From assembly GCF_000471905.2 (NCBI RefSeq), contig NW_006499705.1:1532403-1596402 (forward strand): a stretch of DNA of 64,000 bases. The letters are read 5' to 3'. The stretch comes from Amborella trichopoda. Taxonomy: Eukaryota; Streptophyta; Magnoliopsida; Amborellales; Amborellaceae. Numbering within the stretch: the stretch's first letter is position 1; each line of letters begins with the position of its first letter. The translations under genes were made by a program, and so were the position numbers. The notes beneath the pieces are model-generated. The model saw nothing but the letters and a program-made list of their open reading frames with translations. It did no database searches and was not told where the DNA came from. Of this stretch, positions 41,312 through 53,968 are shown piece by piece.

Positions 41312-44300
41312 ATGGCGGAGGCCGCGACTCGAGCCCATGTCGCCCTCCTGGCCTTCCCCTTTGGAACGCACGCCGCACCCTTGCTCGCCCTCGCCCTCAA
41401 CCTCGCCACCACCTCGCCTTCAACCTCTCTCTTCACCTTCTTCTCCACCCCACAGTCTCTCTCTAAACTATCCTCCTCCATTACCATCTGCTCTTCAAAA
41501 GCCACAAATCTGAGATTCCTCCCCCTGCCGGAAAACGAAAACTACTCGCCGGAAAACCTCACCCCCATGGCTGCCATAGAGGCATTTCTCAGGGGGGCAC
41601 CATCTGCGGTCCGCGAGGCTTTGGGGCAATCTGAGCCGCCGGTTAGTTGCGTTATCGGTGATTCGTTCCTCGTGTTTGCGGAAGAGGTGGCGAGGGAGAT
41701 AGGGGCAAAATGGGTATCTTTTTGGACGGCTGGGCCTTGTAGCTTGGCGGCTCATTTTTACACGAAGAAGATCAGGGAGGAGGTTAAGCTTGGTGATAAT
41801 GGTCAGTAAACCTGCCTCTGATTGTCATTTTAACCGTTGATTTTCTTTAACCTATTTTTTCCTAATATTTATCAAATGTTAATAATAGGGCAGGGCCAGC
41901 CGAGCCGAGCCGTGGCCTGGCGGGAAGCTGGGCCAGGTATAATTTTTTTATTAAAAAAAAAAAAGAAAAAGAAGAGAAATAAAAAAAGGTTGGGCTGTAA
42001 TTGGCCTGCACACGGGTAGGTCTAATGAAGGAACAGGAACGATTCTGGTCGAAATTTGACGGTCCAAATTTGGTCTGGCCTGCACACGGCTCTAATTGGG
42101 TTGCACACGTGGCTCGTAATCCATCCAAGAGAATTGGTCTTTCTAGAGAGCGTATAGTGAGAGTGAGAAGGGGACGGCTGGCAGACCAAATTCAGATCAG
42201 TGGGTATTGAATACAATGTTTTTATCTTTCATTCTGTTGGCACGTACACCCACACCCACACCCAATTCATATCGATGGGGCTTACATGCCTCTATCTGTT
42301 CTAGAAATAGTTAGTGGTTTTCAAATGGGGCGAACGGAAATTGAGACTCTTTAGAAATAGTTAGTGATTTTCAAATGCGTTATTAAGTGCGAATGGATAT
42401 TAAGTGAGAACGGAAATTAAGATTGGTTATAAAGAAATGAAAATTTAATCCGGTAGGTGAGGTTTAGGAGGTGCTACCACCACATTCTCGACCCATTCCC
42501 GTTCAATCTTAGCTTTTAGATATTGATAATAGGATATAAAATATAAATAAATAAACTTTAGAAAAGTAGAAATTATTTTTTTTTTACACCATTAATTTTT
42601 TTGGTTGGATCCCCCTTTTCTACGGCCTATCTCAAAGATGAGATTTTGATGCTTAGGAGGTCACATGCGGTCCCTAACTGACTAAACACTTTTCCAACTA
42701 TACTCTCTTTGTTTCATTGATTCTCCTATAGAGGCAGCACTTCTTTTATATTTTGCGTCAATAAAAATAGGTGCACCCTCAGCCGTTGTGGGGAATGACC
42801 GAAGGCCAGTTTATGTTGAAGTTGAATACATAGGAAACTATTGTTGAGGGGTCACATCCTCTGCTAAGTGGACTAAAAGATCTCAATGAACCATCAAGGG
42901 CTCTTAGGTGAATTTATCATTTGATTATGATAGCTCTTACAAATAAATAAATATATATATATATATATGAACTATCTAAGTTGCTTATGACCAATGATGA
43001 AAAATTATGAACTAAGTATGGGTATTTTAATAATTTAACTCATCTTAAAAAGGCCGAGAATGGGTCGGATCGGGTCCAAATCCATTAAGAACTGGATTCG
43101 GATCCAACAAGTATATATGGGATCTGGATTCAAATTCGAAAAGTATATATGAGATTCATATTCAGATCTGGACCTGATTGGATCCAAAAAATTATTTTAT
43201 TGCTATAAAATAATCATATAACAAAAAATATTATATAACATATATATATATATATAATATTTTAATATGAATCAGATCCACTTGCACCCAAATCCGATCC
43301 GAGACTATTTGGATCCAAATTTGGGACCCGGGTCCAACCCTATAGATCCAAATGAGGTCCAAAATTTGGGTTTTGGGTCCAAACCGGGTAAATTCTTAAC
43401 CCTACGCCCTAACAAGCAAGAATACTCATACCAAGTGGAATGAAAATTGAAAATTAAACCATCCAATATTAATTAATTTGTTTTAACCCTATTGGTGTTT
43501 TTTATTTTTTAAAGGATTTGACCTCTTAAATAATACTTCCTTAAAATAAATTAAAAAAAATTATAGATACCCTCAATTTCAACTTTCTACATATTCTACA
43601 TCTCAATATTTTTTATATTACACCCTAAACTCTAACACTATTTTTCTTTATATTTACCTCCAATTAAATAGTAAAAACATTTTGAGACCAAAATGCTATT
43701 TTTCCCACTTTAATCCCTCTTTTCAACTTACTTTTTTATATTTCTTTCTCTCAAACTCTCTCTATTTACCCTAAAAAAAACTCACACCCGTCCTCTCTCT
43801 TTCTCTCTCTATCTCTCTTTACCCTACTTTACTTTTTCTCTCTAGCATCCGTCATTCTTTTTATCTTTACCCTCCCTCACCATTCCTCTTTATCTTTCTC
43901 TCTACCCTCCCTCACTTTCTCTCTCTATCGTCGCTTACTTTTTCGCTCTCACTTTCTCACTATGTACCTTACTCATTATTTTTTTTTCTACCACTCACAT
44001 GCCTATAATCCGCTCTAGCGCAAGCTGTATTGGACCGAATTTTTTTTGCAGTCGGGCACAAAAATGTGTCGGATAATTTTGAGGGTACGCATAATTTTGC
44101 GAATAAATTAGTGGGATCCCAACACAACATTGGCTTGATATGTTACTTTGTTTTAATTTGGTCTCTACAAATGCTTCTGAGTGACGGAGCAGAGAGAAAG
44201 ACATGCTCGGCTAAAATTGCCCCCTTCTCTCTCTTCTCTCTCTCTCTTTGTATAGGCATCAAAGACGAGAATGTAGCAGGCATACCTGCCCTCTCCTTCA

Positions 44301-45121
44301 TCAAGCTCAAAGAGTTACCAGAAGGAGTTATTAGAGGCGACCTTTCGAGCCCTTTCCCATTGATGCTACTAAAAATGGGGGAGCAATTGCCCCAAGCAAC
44401 AGCTGTGATCCTCAACTGCTTCGAAGACCTCGACCCCTCCACCCTCTCTGACCTTAGAGCAAACATGGCCCCATGCTTCACAATTGGACCATTGCCACCA
44501 ATACCCAGCCCAAACGCCAACCCTGGTGCTCGTGATGAGTGCCTCGCATGGCTAGACGACCAGTCCAAGGCTTCGGTTTTGTACGTGAGCTTTGGCACAG
44601 TGAAGGCTCTAGAGGCGCCTGAGGTCGTTGCACTTGCAGAGGGACTAGAGAATAGTGCTCGTCCATTTTTGTGGTCGATGCGCTTAGAGCAACATGAATT
44701 GCTTCCTGATGGGTTTGATGCTCGTGTAGGCCAACGCGGTCGAGTGGTGGCATGGGCTCCGCAAGCCCAGGTGCTAGGGCATGACGCTGTAGGAGCGTTC
44801 CTTACGCATTGTGGATGGAACTCTGTGCTAGAGAGCATCATCGGAGGAGTACCGATGATATGTCATCCATTCTTCGGGGACCAGAGGATCAATGCCAGGA
44901 CAGTGACCGATCTATGGAGGATCGGGGTCACTATAGAGGGTGGGGTCCTAACTCGTGAAGGAGTGGAGGGCGCGGTGCACCGCCTCATGGCCATAGAGGA
45001 GGGCCAAGTACTGAGGGGGAATGTACGTACGCTGATGGACCTTGCAACTCAAGCTACGAGCAATGAGGGGAGCTCCACTGCAAATTTAAAAGCTCTAGTA
45101 GAGTTAGTCGTTAGTCTGTAA
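41312..45121 (+). CDS. UGT78-type flavonoid/anthocyanidin 3-O-glucosyltransferase (exons 41312-41801 and 44256-45121)
   Basis: Two exons join in phase 1 (G|GT donor at 41802, TATAG acceptor ending at 44255) to give 451 residues, normal for the family. It transfers glucose from UDP-glucose to the 3-OH of flavonols or anthocyanidins in the cytosol. The N-terminus HVALLAFPFGTHAAPLL is diagnostic of the UGT78 group and places the catalytic His at residue 20; the partner Asp is D117 in VIGDSF. The PSPG box spans W330-Q373 (44 residues, WAPQAQVLGH ... HPFFGDQ). Its final Asp-Gln pair is typical of UDP-glucose users. The C-terminal GSSTANLKALVELV is also standard. No lesion is seen. AATAAA lies at 45152, about 30 bp after the stop. 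The exact acceptor is inferred; galactose or other sugars cannot be excluded. It is the only enzyme gene in the window. Confidence 0.9.
41802..44255 (+). other. Intron of the UGT gene, 2454 bp
   Basis: Bounded by GTCAGT and TTTGTATAG with a CT tract before the acceptor. It contains a GC-rich hAT-like end (41885-41940), a GGATCC/GGGTCC-rich block at 43053-43405 resembling the non-autonomous elements at 59893 and 62572, (TA)n tracts (42952-42968, 43238-43257) and a CT-rich region at 43735-43950. UGT78 genes commonly have one intron at this position. Confidence 0.7.
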
Positions 45122-45889
45122 GTGTGAGACTGTGTTAAGACATGGACATTGAATAAATATTTGTTTAAGAAATGTCAATTTCAAATTTAGCTTTCTAGAA
45201 ATTATGCATGTGCACCTTATATCAAGAAGGGAGTGGTGGAATTTTTTAAGACACTATACACGTTTGCATTAACTACCGAAAAAAAATATGTGCTTTTCCA
45301 TTGACATTTCAACTATAGAGGATAGATAAAAGTGTCTAAGTGTTAAACATGATTGTTGTAATCTTCTTTGTACTATGAGTGCATAATTATATCAGTGCTA
45401 GGTTTCATTTTTTCTTAGTGACATTAGAGTTTGGAAAATCATCGACATGTATTTGATTTAGGGTATTACTGGGCTGATTCTTTAGCGGAAGCACATGAAA
45501 CAAGTTTGAAGAAATAGTTACCTTTTATGATTTAAATGCTAGGAATTTTAATCCATCACTCGAAAAGAATATTCCAATTCTTTTGTTTTAGAACACTAAT
45601 TTGTCACCTTTTACTTTTGTGGATCTCCTTCGTATATTTGTCATAAATGGAGTTGTTTTTGTTGTATTTCTGGTTCGTTACTTTCCCTCGTAGGTTTGAA
45701 GATATTTGTAAGGTGGACTATGTGATAAAACACAATGTATATAGATTTAAATTTTTCTTTGCTTTCACAGATAAGATCACTTACAATGTCCAATTACAAA
45801 TAAAATCATTCTTGAAATAAATAAATAAAAAAGAATAGTTTTCACTTGTTACCATTAAATACAACTTCTTTATTCAATAACAAAAAACT
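45122..45889. other. UGT 3' flank and intergenic DNA
   Basis: Poly(A) signal AATAAA at 45152-45157. 45170-45310 has a relative at 23290-23435. No further gene. Confidence 0.6.
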
Positions 45890-47760
45890 TGAAGCATCGC
45901 TTTATAAGAAATAAAATAAAGCAAGTAAAGTTGCTAGAGATTACCTCAATCGGGTATATTACACCCCACACCAAGTCTCCTCCTTCCAATAGTACTCTGG
46001 ATCAAAGATCAATTTTGATTCTCCTAAGTATGGCAAAACCCTTCAATAGCATACGGATCTTATCTAAAACCAAAGTGATAAGGCATCAATGCCTTGGTCT
46101 ACTTTAAACCCCCTTGGTTTAATCTTAAAGAGATGAGAGAGATATAAATCCTCTAGGTGGGGCATGCCCCTTCTTCTACTTTTCTATGAGAGAGAATGAG
46201 AGAGAGAGAGAGAAAGAACTTCCTAGCTTGGGACGTGCCCCGTTAGTAACCTTCTAAGAGAGAGAGAAGTGTAGGTGGGGCGCTGCCCCTAGAGAGAGCT
46301 TAAAGAGAGAGAAGAGAAAAGAGGAGAGATATAGATAATTATGGGAAAGAGACCCTATTCAAAGATTTTCTTTGTTTTAGGGTTTGTCATCTTTAGTGAG
46401 ATCAAATCTAAGATTATTTCGTCTATTCAAAATCCTTTGTTCTTTTCATTTTCATACATTTTGATGCTGAGATGATCAACTAGAGGGTTTTCCAACACGC
46501 AAACAACTTTTTATGATGGATTTTTTAGCTGCATCTTTATTTCTACATTTTAAGGTTTCAAACCTTATATAAACTTTTTCCTTCAAATAAAGGAAATATA
46601 TTCATGCCTTTCTCATTTAATTGATATTCGTTCCTTATTCATTATCTTTAATCAATTAAAATATCTTGATTCACAAGACATACTAAATTCATTATATTGA
46701 TTCTTAATGCATGAAGGATTTGTATGAATTTAGAAAGCCATCTAGCATAGAGTCTTCTCACAAAGTTTAGTAAGCAATCTGTTGTGGGTGGGGCGTGACA
46801 TCCTAGGTGGCCCCCTCATGGGCTCCACCCAATTCTATCATGTGATTAAATGGACCCCATACCACATGGAAGGGGGGGTCCCACATATGTTTAGTAAATA
46901 TTTAATTTGATTTTTAGAATTTAAAAATAGAATTAATTTCTCTTAGTTTATTTAAAACATTAGAAATTGATTTTTTCTTTTATTATAAATTCAAATGATA
47001 AAAATAAAATATCAAAAGAATCACAAAAATTTAAATAATCATTCTAAAAATTATATAATATAAAATTAATTTAAATTAATTAATTTTAGTGGGAATCGGA
47101 TCCAAATAGGTCTATGGATTATGAATATATTGGAGCACTCCACCTACAACTGTAGACCACGATCCACACTAGCTTTTTCAAACTGACCCAGCAATTTTCA
47201 TGAACCACAATCCACTACAAGGGTTCATAATTGGGCAACTAAAGTCAGTCGATAGGCTAGGGATGTAATCACAGTCTATGGATTATAGGTTCTCCCCTAG
47301 AGACAAATTCATGGTCCCTTGAACCATGATGCAACCACGACTTCAGGGTACATGGGGGTACTCTCTCCCATATGTACATGCTTCACCCTCAATAGTGGAT
47401 TGATATCTCGATACGGCTATCTATACACATGTCATGTGATGGTACATGGCTGACGCTTTGGCCCGGTATCAAAAGGCCAACGATCACACATAAGGGCCAG
47501 ATAGTCCATTGCTCGCCCATCCAGGCAACTCCAACCTCATTGAGGGATGACCCAGTGGACCCTCATCAATTTAACTTTATGCCCAGGTACCCTAGGTTTT
47601 CCAACTCGGCTGGCCTAACACGTCGAGCCAAGTCTGAGTATTGGCAAGTAACATTTACCTAATATGGTCCACAAGAGGACCACAATCCCATTGAGTTTAT
47701 GTATCACTATATAAAATGTTTTATACAAGCTCTTGTAAGGCCTTTAATGACCACATAAAC
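45890..47760. repeat. Probable decayed LTR-like repeat region
   Basis: Several features suggest LTR DNA without proving it: GGGGCATGCCCC and GACGTGCCCC blocks between GAGA tracts (46150-46330) that recur at about 55990-56080 (GGGCACGCCCC), and a block at 47440-47740 shared with 25490-25810. A family A MITE fragment sits at 46445-46592. No PBS or coding domain was recognised. Confidence 0.35.
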
Positions 47761-50700
47761 CCAACGGTATCTTCCTCGTGTTTATTGCATACTTTAATTT
47801 ATTTTTATTTTAATTTCCTCATGTTGTGTGTTCCATTATTTCGTGTTGGATAGAATAGGGATTAATTGTCAGTTTGTTTTCACCGCAGGATTATGGGATT
47901 AAGGGATGGGAGGGTATCATTTAGTCAAAGAAAGAAGGAACAAGATTTTGGTGTCAATTTTGTGTAAAAACTTGGAAACATGACATGTGTAATGCTTTAA
48001 AAGAGGATGCGGTTTGTGTAATGTTGCAATCTTGCTTGTAGAAGTAAGGTTATATTCAACATCGTCTGTAGATTTGATACGTTTTTTAAAATAATGTCAT
48101 AAAGTGGTACCTTTTTCAAAATAACATCAAGTCTACACCATCCAAATAAAATAAACAGTATAGATTGCTACAACATTACTTCTATATATAAGATTACACC
48201 TTTGTATAAACTTTTTCTTCTAAAAAATTGATGAATTCTTAACATATCTCTCACTACATAAAGCACGAGTTTTTTTTTTTCCATGTTATAGCATTGTCCA
48301 CATAAATAAAAGCGTGACAAATGTTATTCAAAAAATAAACAAAACGGTTCACTTTCATATATTCGAGGCGTAAAAAAAAGCGTCATTTCAGGCCGAATTT
48401 TAATGCAACGAATTTATAAATTACGGTTTTGTGAAATCTGCACAATGCACGCCTCAAATGGTTTGTTTTGAAAAATGTGTTGCATTTGGGGTTATTGAAT
48501 CCTCGATTCATTGTTTGTCATTCATTATGTTGTCTGTTTTTGTTTAAAAAATTTAAGTCCAAATTCAATTCACTGTTTGTCGTTGGTTATGTTGTCTGTT
48601 TTTTGTTTAAAAAATTTAAGCCCAAACTCGTTTTGGTTAGTCTATTCTTGCATTCTGTTTGTTTTGAATGTACACCTAATAATAAGTGCAAGTTTTTGAG
48701 ATATGATTACTTAAATCATGTTGTTGATTTTTGTTTTTTCTTTTGTTGTTAAATATGGGCTGCAAATGAAGTTGGAAAGGAAATGTTGGGATTGTATTGT
48801 AAACTTTAGAATAAGTGTTGGGAAGGATACTCTCTCTCTAACTGCGACCAAAGATCCTCTCTCTAATGTTTTGTAGATGGGGATATTAATTTTGCAATTT
48901 TAATGTCCAAAAAAATATTTTTTTTTCTAATTTTTAGATATGGAAATTTAGAAATTAAAAATTATTAATCGTGATGTATTTCATTATTCAAAATTTGAAA
49001 TTAAGTAGTAATATAGTATTGACATATATTACACAATAACACATAGTTAATTAATTGAGTATTATAATTAAATGTGTTAGTTGCTTTAATTTGGAGTTAA
49101 TTATATTAAGCACACATATTTCAAAATAATTAAAAATTAGATTAAAGTCTCTTTAATTTCAAAAATTTTAAGTTTACAAATTAATACTTCAAATTGACTT
49201 TTTTGAAATCTGAAAATGTTCAGGGATCTTAAAATGCAATTTTTGGATTTTGAAAATTCAAAATTTATTTCCAAATTGTTGAGACACTAAATAGAATTTT
49301 TATTTTTTAAATCATAAATTTCAATTGAAAATTGTTGGGACGCCTTCATTTTTGTTAAATATAATTGTTGGGGCTTTATTGAATTTGCATTTTTGGATTT
49401 TTAAAATCCAAAAAAATATAATTTTCAATTAAATTTCGGATTTTCAAAATTTGAAATTGTTGAGACATTTTTTAAGTAAATAAAACGGTTGGGCGCTCAT
49501 TTTTTGGTTTTTTAAATCTTGAAATTTAATTTTCAGATAAATTTTAGAATTTTGAAATCAGGGGACGCTAAAAGGCATTAACATTAAGAAAAGAAGGATG
49601 TTCACAAATAAATAATTACAAATCATGTTTTTTTGCTCATAATTCATTTTTTTTCTTTGAATTTAAGGGCTTCACTTTTGTTTTTTTCATATCTACATCT
49701 ACTAATGTTAAACATTGTGATTGTCGAATCATTTCAATTACCTTCACATATTACATATTTCTATTTAAATTAACATGCTTAGATGGGGTACTTTTAAATT
49801 GATAATAGATTTAGAATATGACATTTGGTTTTTCGAAATTTTAAGTATTAATGTATCACACAAATTTAAAATATTATAATAATAACTAATATGGTATAAA
49901 ATAAAAAAATACTTCAAATTAATATGCCTCTTTAGTTTCTTCCAATTTCTAATATATTTTATCTTCCATAATAATCTTGAAGCGGTAAACAAACTTATCT
50001 TCAACTTTTAGTTTTTTAAAATCTTAGCGTTACAAATTAGAGTATCTTCCAATACCCTGATATATCAATTTTTAGTTTTTGAAGTTTAGCATCACAAATT
50101 AGGTGGAAGTTATTTAGAAAAATACTTGAAAGGCTAATGTATATAGAGAAAAGGGAAAACAAGTTTTTGAATGTTTCCATCATAAATTAAGTGGAAATTA
50201 TCTAGATAAATGTTTGAAAGGCCTGTAGATATAGAAAAAAATGGAGAAAAAAAAATTTATCACAACAAAAGTATGTTATTCCAAAGCATGTCATTTTAAA
50301 AGCATGTGATTCCAAATTAATAACATTTTTTTGGAAAATAGAATTTTGATTGCGTATATATTTGTAAAAAAATTTTGGTTACTACTTTATATGCCTCATG
50401 CTTTTCTACAAAATGCATGCGGAGCACGTGTGTTTCGGCTATAAGAATAAATCATAAAAGTTCTGATAATTAGAGTATTTGATACCGAAAGAAATCTGCT
50501 GTTTTTTTTGTTTTTTTTATAGCTAAACTGATTTTTTTAGTTCTTTCTCACTAATATTAAAGCCTAGACACAAAACTGTGAAACCCGATTACTCCATCAT
50601 TTTCCATATCCATCCGGCAAGCTTCAACATAGAGACATGCCTCATGATGGTCGAGCTATGTTGTTGCGGGACCAGCCTAATGCACTACTGGCTGGCCCAA

Positions 50701-51190
50701 GTTCATGAGCCTTTACTTGATGGTTGTTAGTGCTCAGTATACTATAAGACCATTATAAGGAAGTCATAATCATTCATGTCTCTTAAATGTCAAATTGGAT
50801 GATTTGGAGTGTGTCACTGTAACTTCCTTATATTAAAAAGTAAATGGTTCGATTAATATCAAAATAATAGTAGTTAATAATAATAGAAAAAGTATGTAAC
50901 GAGACCATTAACCTTTGGTACAAGATAGTCACAATTAATGTTGACCATTGGATGTAAAATTGGGTGGTTGCATTTATTTTATCAACTAAGCTCAAAGTTC
51001 AAAAGAAACTTTCTCGAAATTTGTGACACACCCAATCTATCAGAGTTCACATCGGATGGTTGTAAATAATTGTCACTTATTTGTATCAAAGATAAATGAT
51101 CTTCTTGTATACAATCCCATAATAATATCACGGCCATCCTATGGGATTTTTATTGTTATCTATGGTCCATTCACTCATTGGGTAAAAGCT
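47761..51190. other. AT-rich intergenic, no gene seen
   Basis: Includes a 61-bp direct duplication at 48511-48629 (TTATGTTGTCTGTTTTTGTT twice) and a possible short MITE at 48006-48215 (GATGCGGTTTGTGTAATG ... TTTGTATAAACTTTTTC, family A-like ends). Open frames are short and low-complexity. Confidence 0.5.
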
Positions 51191-51196
51191 GAACTT

Positions 51197-51545
51197 AAAA
51201 AAAAAAAAACGAAAAGGCATTTTGCATTTGCTTAAAAAAAATGGTGTTTTAAGATTGAACAACTTTAAAAAAAAAAAAAAAAACTAAAAGGAATTTTGCA
51301 TTTGGTTTAAAAAAAATGATGTTTTAAGATTGAACAAAGACTGTCCAACTCTTGGAGGTCAGATCCAAGTATTTGAGAACTTAAATTCTTTTTCTTTTTT
51401 TTTACCCAAACAAAAGAAAAAACCAATTTTTTTCAAATCATCTAGTGGTAATTTTAGATTAAAAAAATCCTCCTAATGAGCTCTTTCAGTTAACAGTGTA
51501 AGTGTAGGACATGAATCTCTTGGTAAACATGCTCCTTATACAAAA
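51197..51545. repeat. 74-bp duplication followed by MITE family C relic
   Basis: Two units share AAAAGGCATTTTGCATTTG or AAAAGGAATTTTGCATTTG and TGTTTTAAGATTGAACAA, separated by A runs. The second runs into family C body text (GATTGAACAAAGACTGTCC) and an end with ACATGCTCC near 51530. Confidence 0.55.
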
Positions 51546-52229
51546 ATGTAATGGATTTCAGTTGATATTGGTATGAGATTAGGATGGGAATTTTCCTTAC
51601 CGTCATATTTCTAACTTCTAACTTTCTAGGCTTTCTTAAGTACTCATAATACGTGAAAAAAGGAGTTTGGAAATTAATTTTTTTTTACTTGGTATATTTT
51701 ATGCTAAAAATAATTATTAGTTTGGCTAAGGGAGGTCGAGGGTTCAAACTCATAAAGTTGGTCCAAAAAATCCCAAATGAGCCAAACATAAGCTTCAAAG
51801 ACCATTTTATTAGTTGGTGATGAAGTTCCACTATTTATGTGCAACTTGTAGTAAAAACTAACTAATTAAAAACTTTACGTGCAACTTGTAGTAAAAGTTT
51901 GAGGCATTTTTTTTTTCTAACTCCGCATAGAACTCTAAAAGGTACAACTTGTATTAAAAATTAACTAATCAAATACTTTATGTGCAATTTGTAGTAAAAA
52001 TTTAAGGCATTTTCTCTTTCTAGCTGCACGTAGAACTCTGGAAGATTGACCTTGTAACGAGATCACGTAGAGTTCATCAGATCCTAATTTGGCCTAAAAA
52101 ATTGTTCATTACTCTTTATATCCATAGGATTGAATAGAATCTTCTCAATGGTTGATATTTTCTAATTGTTGTAGGCGTTGGTTAATTTCACCAATATGTT
52201 CTCAAAGTTTGCAATCTTAACTTGAATAC
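51546..52229. other. Intergenic with diverged direct repeats
   Basis: TGCAACTTGTAGTAAAAA occurs near 51840 and 51880, with GGTACAACTTGTATTAAAAA near 51941 and TGCAATTTGTAGTAAAAA near 51983; AACTCTAAAAGG and AACTCTGGAAG follow at two of them. GGTCGAGGGTTCAAACTC at 51735 resembles a tRNA B box but has no A box at the right distance. Confidence 0.4.
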
Positions 52230-52395
52230 CTTCTACTATTTTTAGGATTTTTGGGTATCAAGACAACTTCTTTTTGTAGATTTTTAAGGTGCGCTTTTTT
52301 TGGGCAACGAAACAACTTGTTTTCGTGAATTTTTAAGATGTGCTTTAATTTGATTGTTTAAGGCCTCGTCCTTTATATAAACTTTTTCCAATAGA
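52230..52395 (+). mobile_element. MITE family A 3' fragment
   Basis: GGTATCAAGACAACTTC and TTGATTGTTTAAGGCCTCGTC with TTTATATAAACTTTTTCC is the right end of family A; the left half is missing. Confidence 0.6.
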
Positions 52396-52420
52396 AAATC
52401 TCTATTTTGTAAAAGTTATC

Positions 52421-52518
52421 AAATTGGACCTCACATCTCTATATATATGTGCCCTTTAATCAATGAATGAAATTGGACCTCACATCTCTATATATATGTG
52501 CCCCTTAATCAATGAATG
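52421..52518. repeat. 49-bp tandem duplication, 2 units
   Basis: AAATTGGACCTCACATCTCT...AATCAATGAATG is present twice at 52421 and 52470 with one base difference. Confidence 0.9.
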
Positions 52519-52904
52519 AATATTTCTTTTGTCTTGGCTGTGTTATTGTGAGAAGAAAAAAGAGGCCATGTGATCCTTGTAAGGTGTAGATGAGGGTGCA
52601 TTGAATGAAAGAAAAACTTTTCTCTCTCAAGGAAGAAGAGTTTTTGTTTCTCTATCTTCATCTCCCAGCTGGGTTCCGTTTATTATACCTATTTTGTGGG
52701 CCTGCATCCCATTCAATACAAGGGAAGTGTGTTTCTCACATGATATGTTGCATAAAACTATCGGGAAAGCTTTCTATAATTATCCTACTTATACTTATCC
52801 TACTGTATATAAGTTTGGAAAAAGCTCCTGTCAACTATGGGCTTATGAAACAGTGTAAACCCAAAGGTTCAGATTGAATTTAGATCGATCCAATTATCAC
52901 AATT

Positions 52905-53170
52905 GTATTTTGTAATTGAATTTTAATATTTTTATTCTACAAATCCAAATTCGTTGAAATTTGGAACGTCTATTTTTTAAGAATAATAGAATCTAATAAA
53001 AATATAAAAAAAATTAATTTGCATAAATTAAATTGACCAAAATACCTCTATAAGGTTTCAGGGGTATTTTGATCAATTTATTTTATGTGAATTATATTTT
53101 TAATATTTTTATTAGATGCACCTTAATGAAAAGAGTTTATGATCCAAATTTCATACTATTTATATGTATA
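52905..53170. mobile_element. Palindromic MITE, family E, copy 2
   Basis: Central hairpin TTGACCAAAATACCTC / CAGGGGTATTTTGATCAA near 53035-53080, with outer arms around TAATATTTTTATT and ATTTTTAATATTTTTATTAG. Confidence 0.55.
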
Positions 53171-53399
53171 AAAAAAATATTAAAATTATATTATCGATAT
53201 ACAGTCATGACCGTCAGATAGGTCTAGATTCAGTCTAAACCATTGGGGTTATACTATTCTATCAGCTAGTGGGCTCACCTTAGCATCTTCCTATAAGTTT
53301 TATACTTTTCTTCTATCCAGCAATGCAATTTAAATCAAGTGAATTATGAATTATTGACCATTTGATTAGATATGATGTCTCATAGTATTCTTATTATTT

Positions 53400-53690
53400 T
53401 TTATTTTTATTTTCACAAATCATATGAATATGAAATTTGATAGATACTATCATCTCAATGGGGTGCACTTAAAAGTAATATTTAAAAATATTTTTTAAAA
53501 ATGAAATGACCAAATAACCCTAAAACTTGTAGGGGTATTTTGATCATTTTATTTTGTTGGAAATATTTTTTTTATATTTTTTGTAGGTGTGATTTTAAGA
53601 GATGAGTGGATGCCCAAAATTTGATATCAAGATGGTTGGTATAAAAAATTAAAAATAAAACAGTGTAGATGTGTGGCAGCAAGTGAAGTC
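53400..53690. mobile_element. Palindromic MITE, family E, copy 3
   Basis: Contains ATGAATATGAAATTTGATAG, GGGGTGCAC, the hairpin AAATGACCAAATAACCC / GGGTATTTTGATCATTT, and AAAATAAAACAGTGTAGATG, in the same order as 22395-22700. Confidence 0.6.
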
Positions 53691-53781
53691 TAAAAAGCTT
53701 TCCTAAACGTCAATCCATGAAAAAGAAGAAATTGAGACATAAAAAAACGCTCTTCACTATCTACAATTAGTTGCTTTGAGT

Positions 53782-53968
53782 CACTTCAGTTGACTATAAC
53801 TGTTTAGCTGTAACTAATTTGTTCCATAAATATGTTTCAGCCTTTCCAACAACTAAAGAGTAACATAAATACACTTCAGTTGACTACAACTGTTCAGCTG
53901 TAACTATTTTTGTTGGTCCATAAATATGTTTCAGCTTTTCAAACTAAAGAGTAACATAAATACACTTC
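53782..53968. repeat. 90-bp tandem duplication, 2 units
   Basis: CACTTCAGTTGACTATAACTG and CACTTCAGTTGACTACAACTG start the two units; both contain CATAAATATGTTTCAGC and AACTAAAGAGTAACATAAAT. Confidence 0.85.

Noticed and set aside
44143-44841. 232-codon antisense frame in UGT exon 2
   Set aside because: Shadow of the UGT coding sequence; no domain, and the sense strand has complete UGT motifs.
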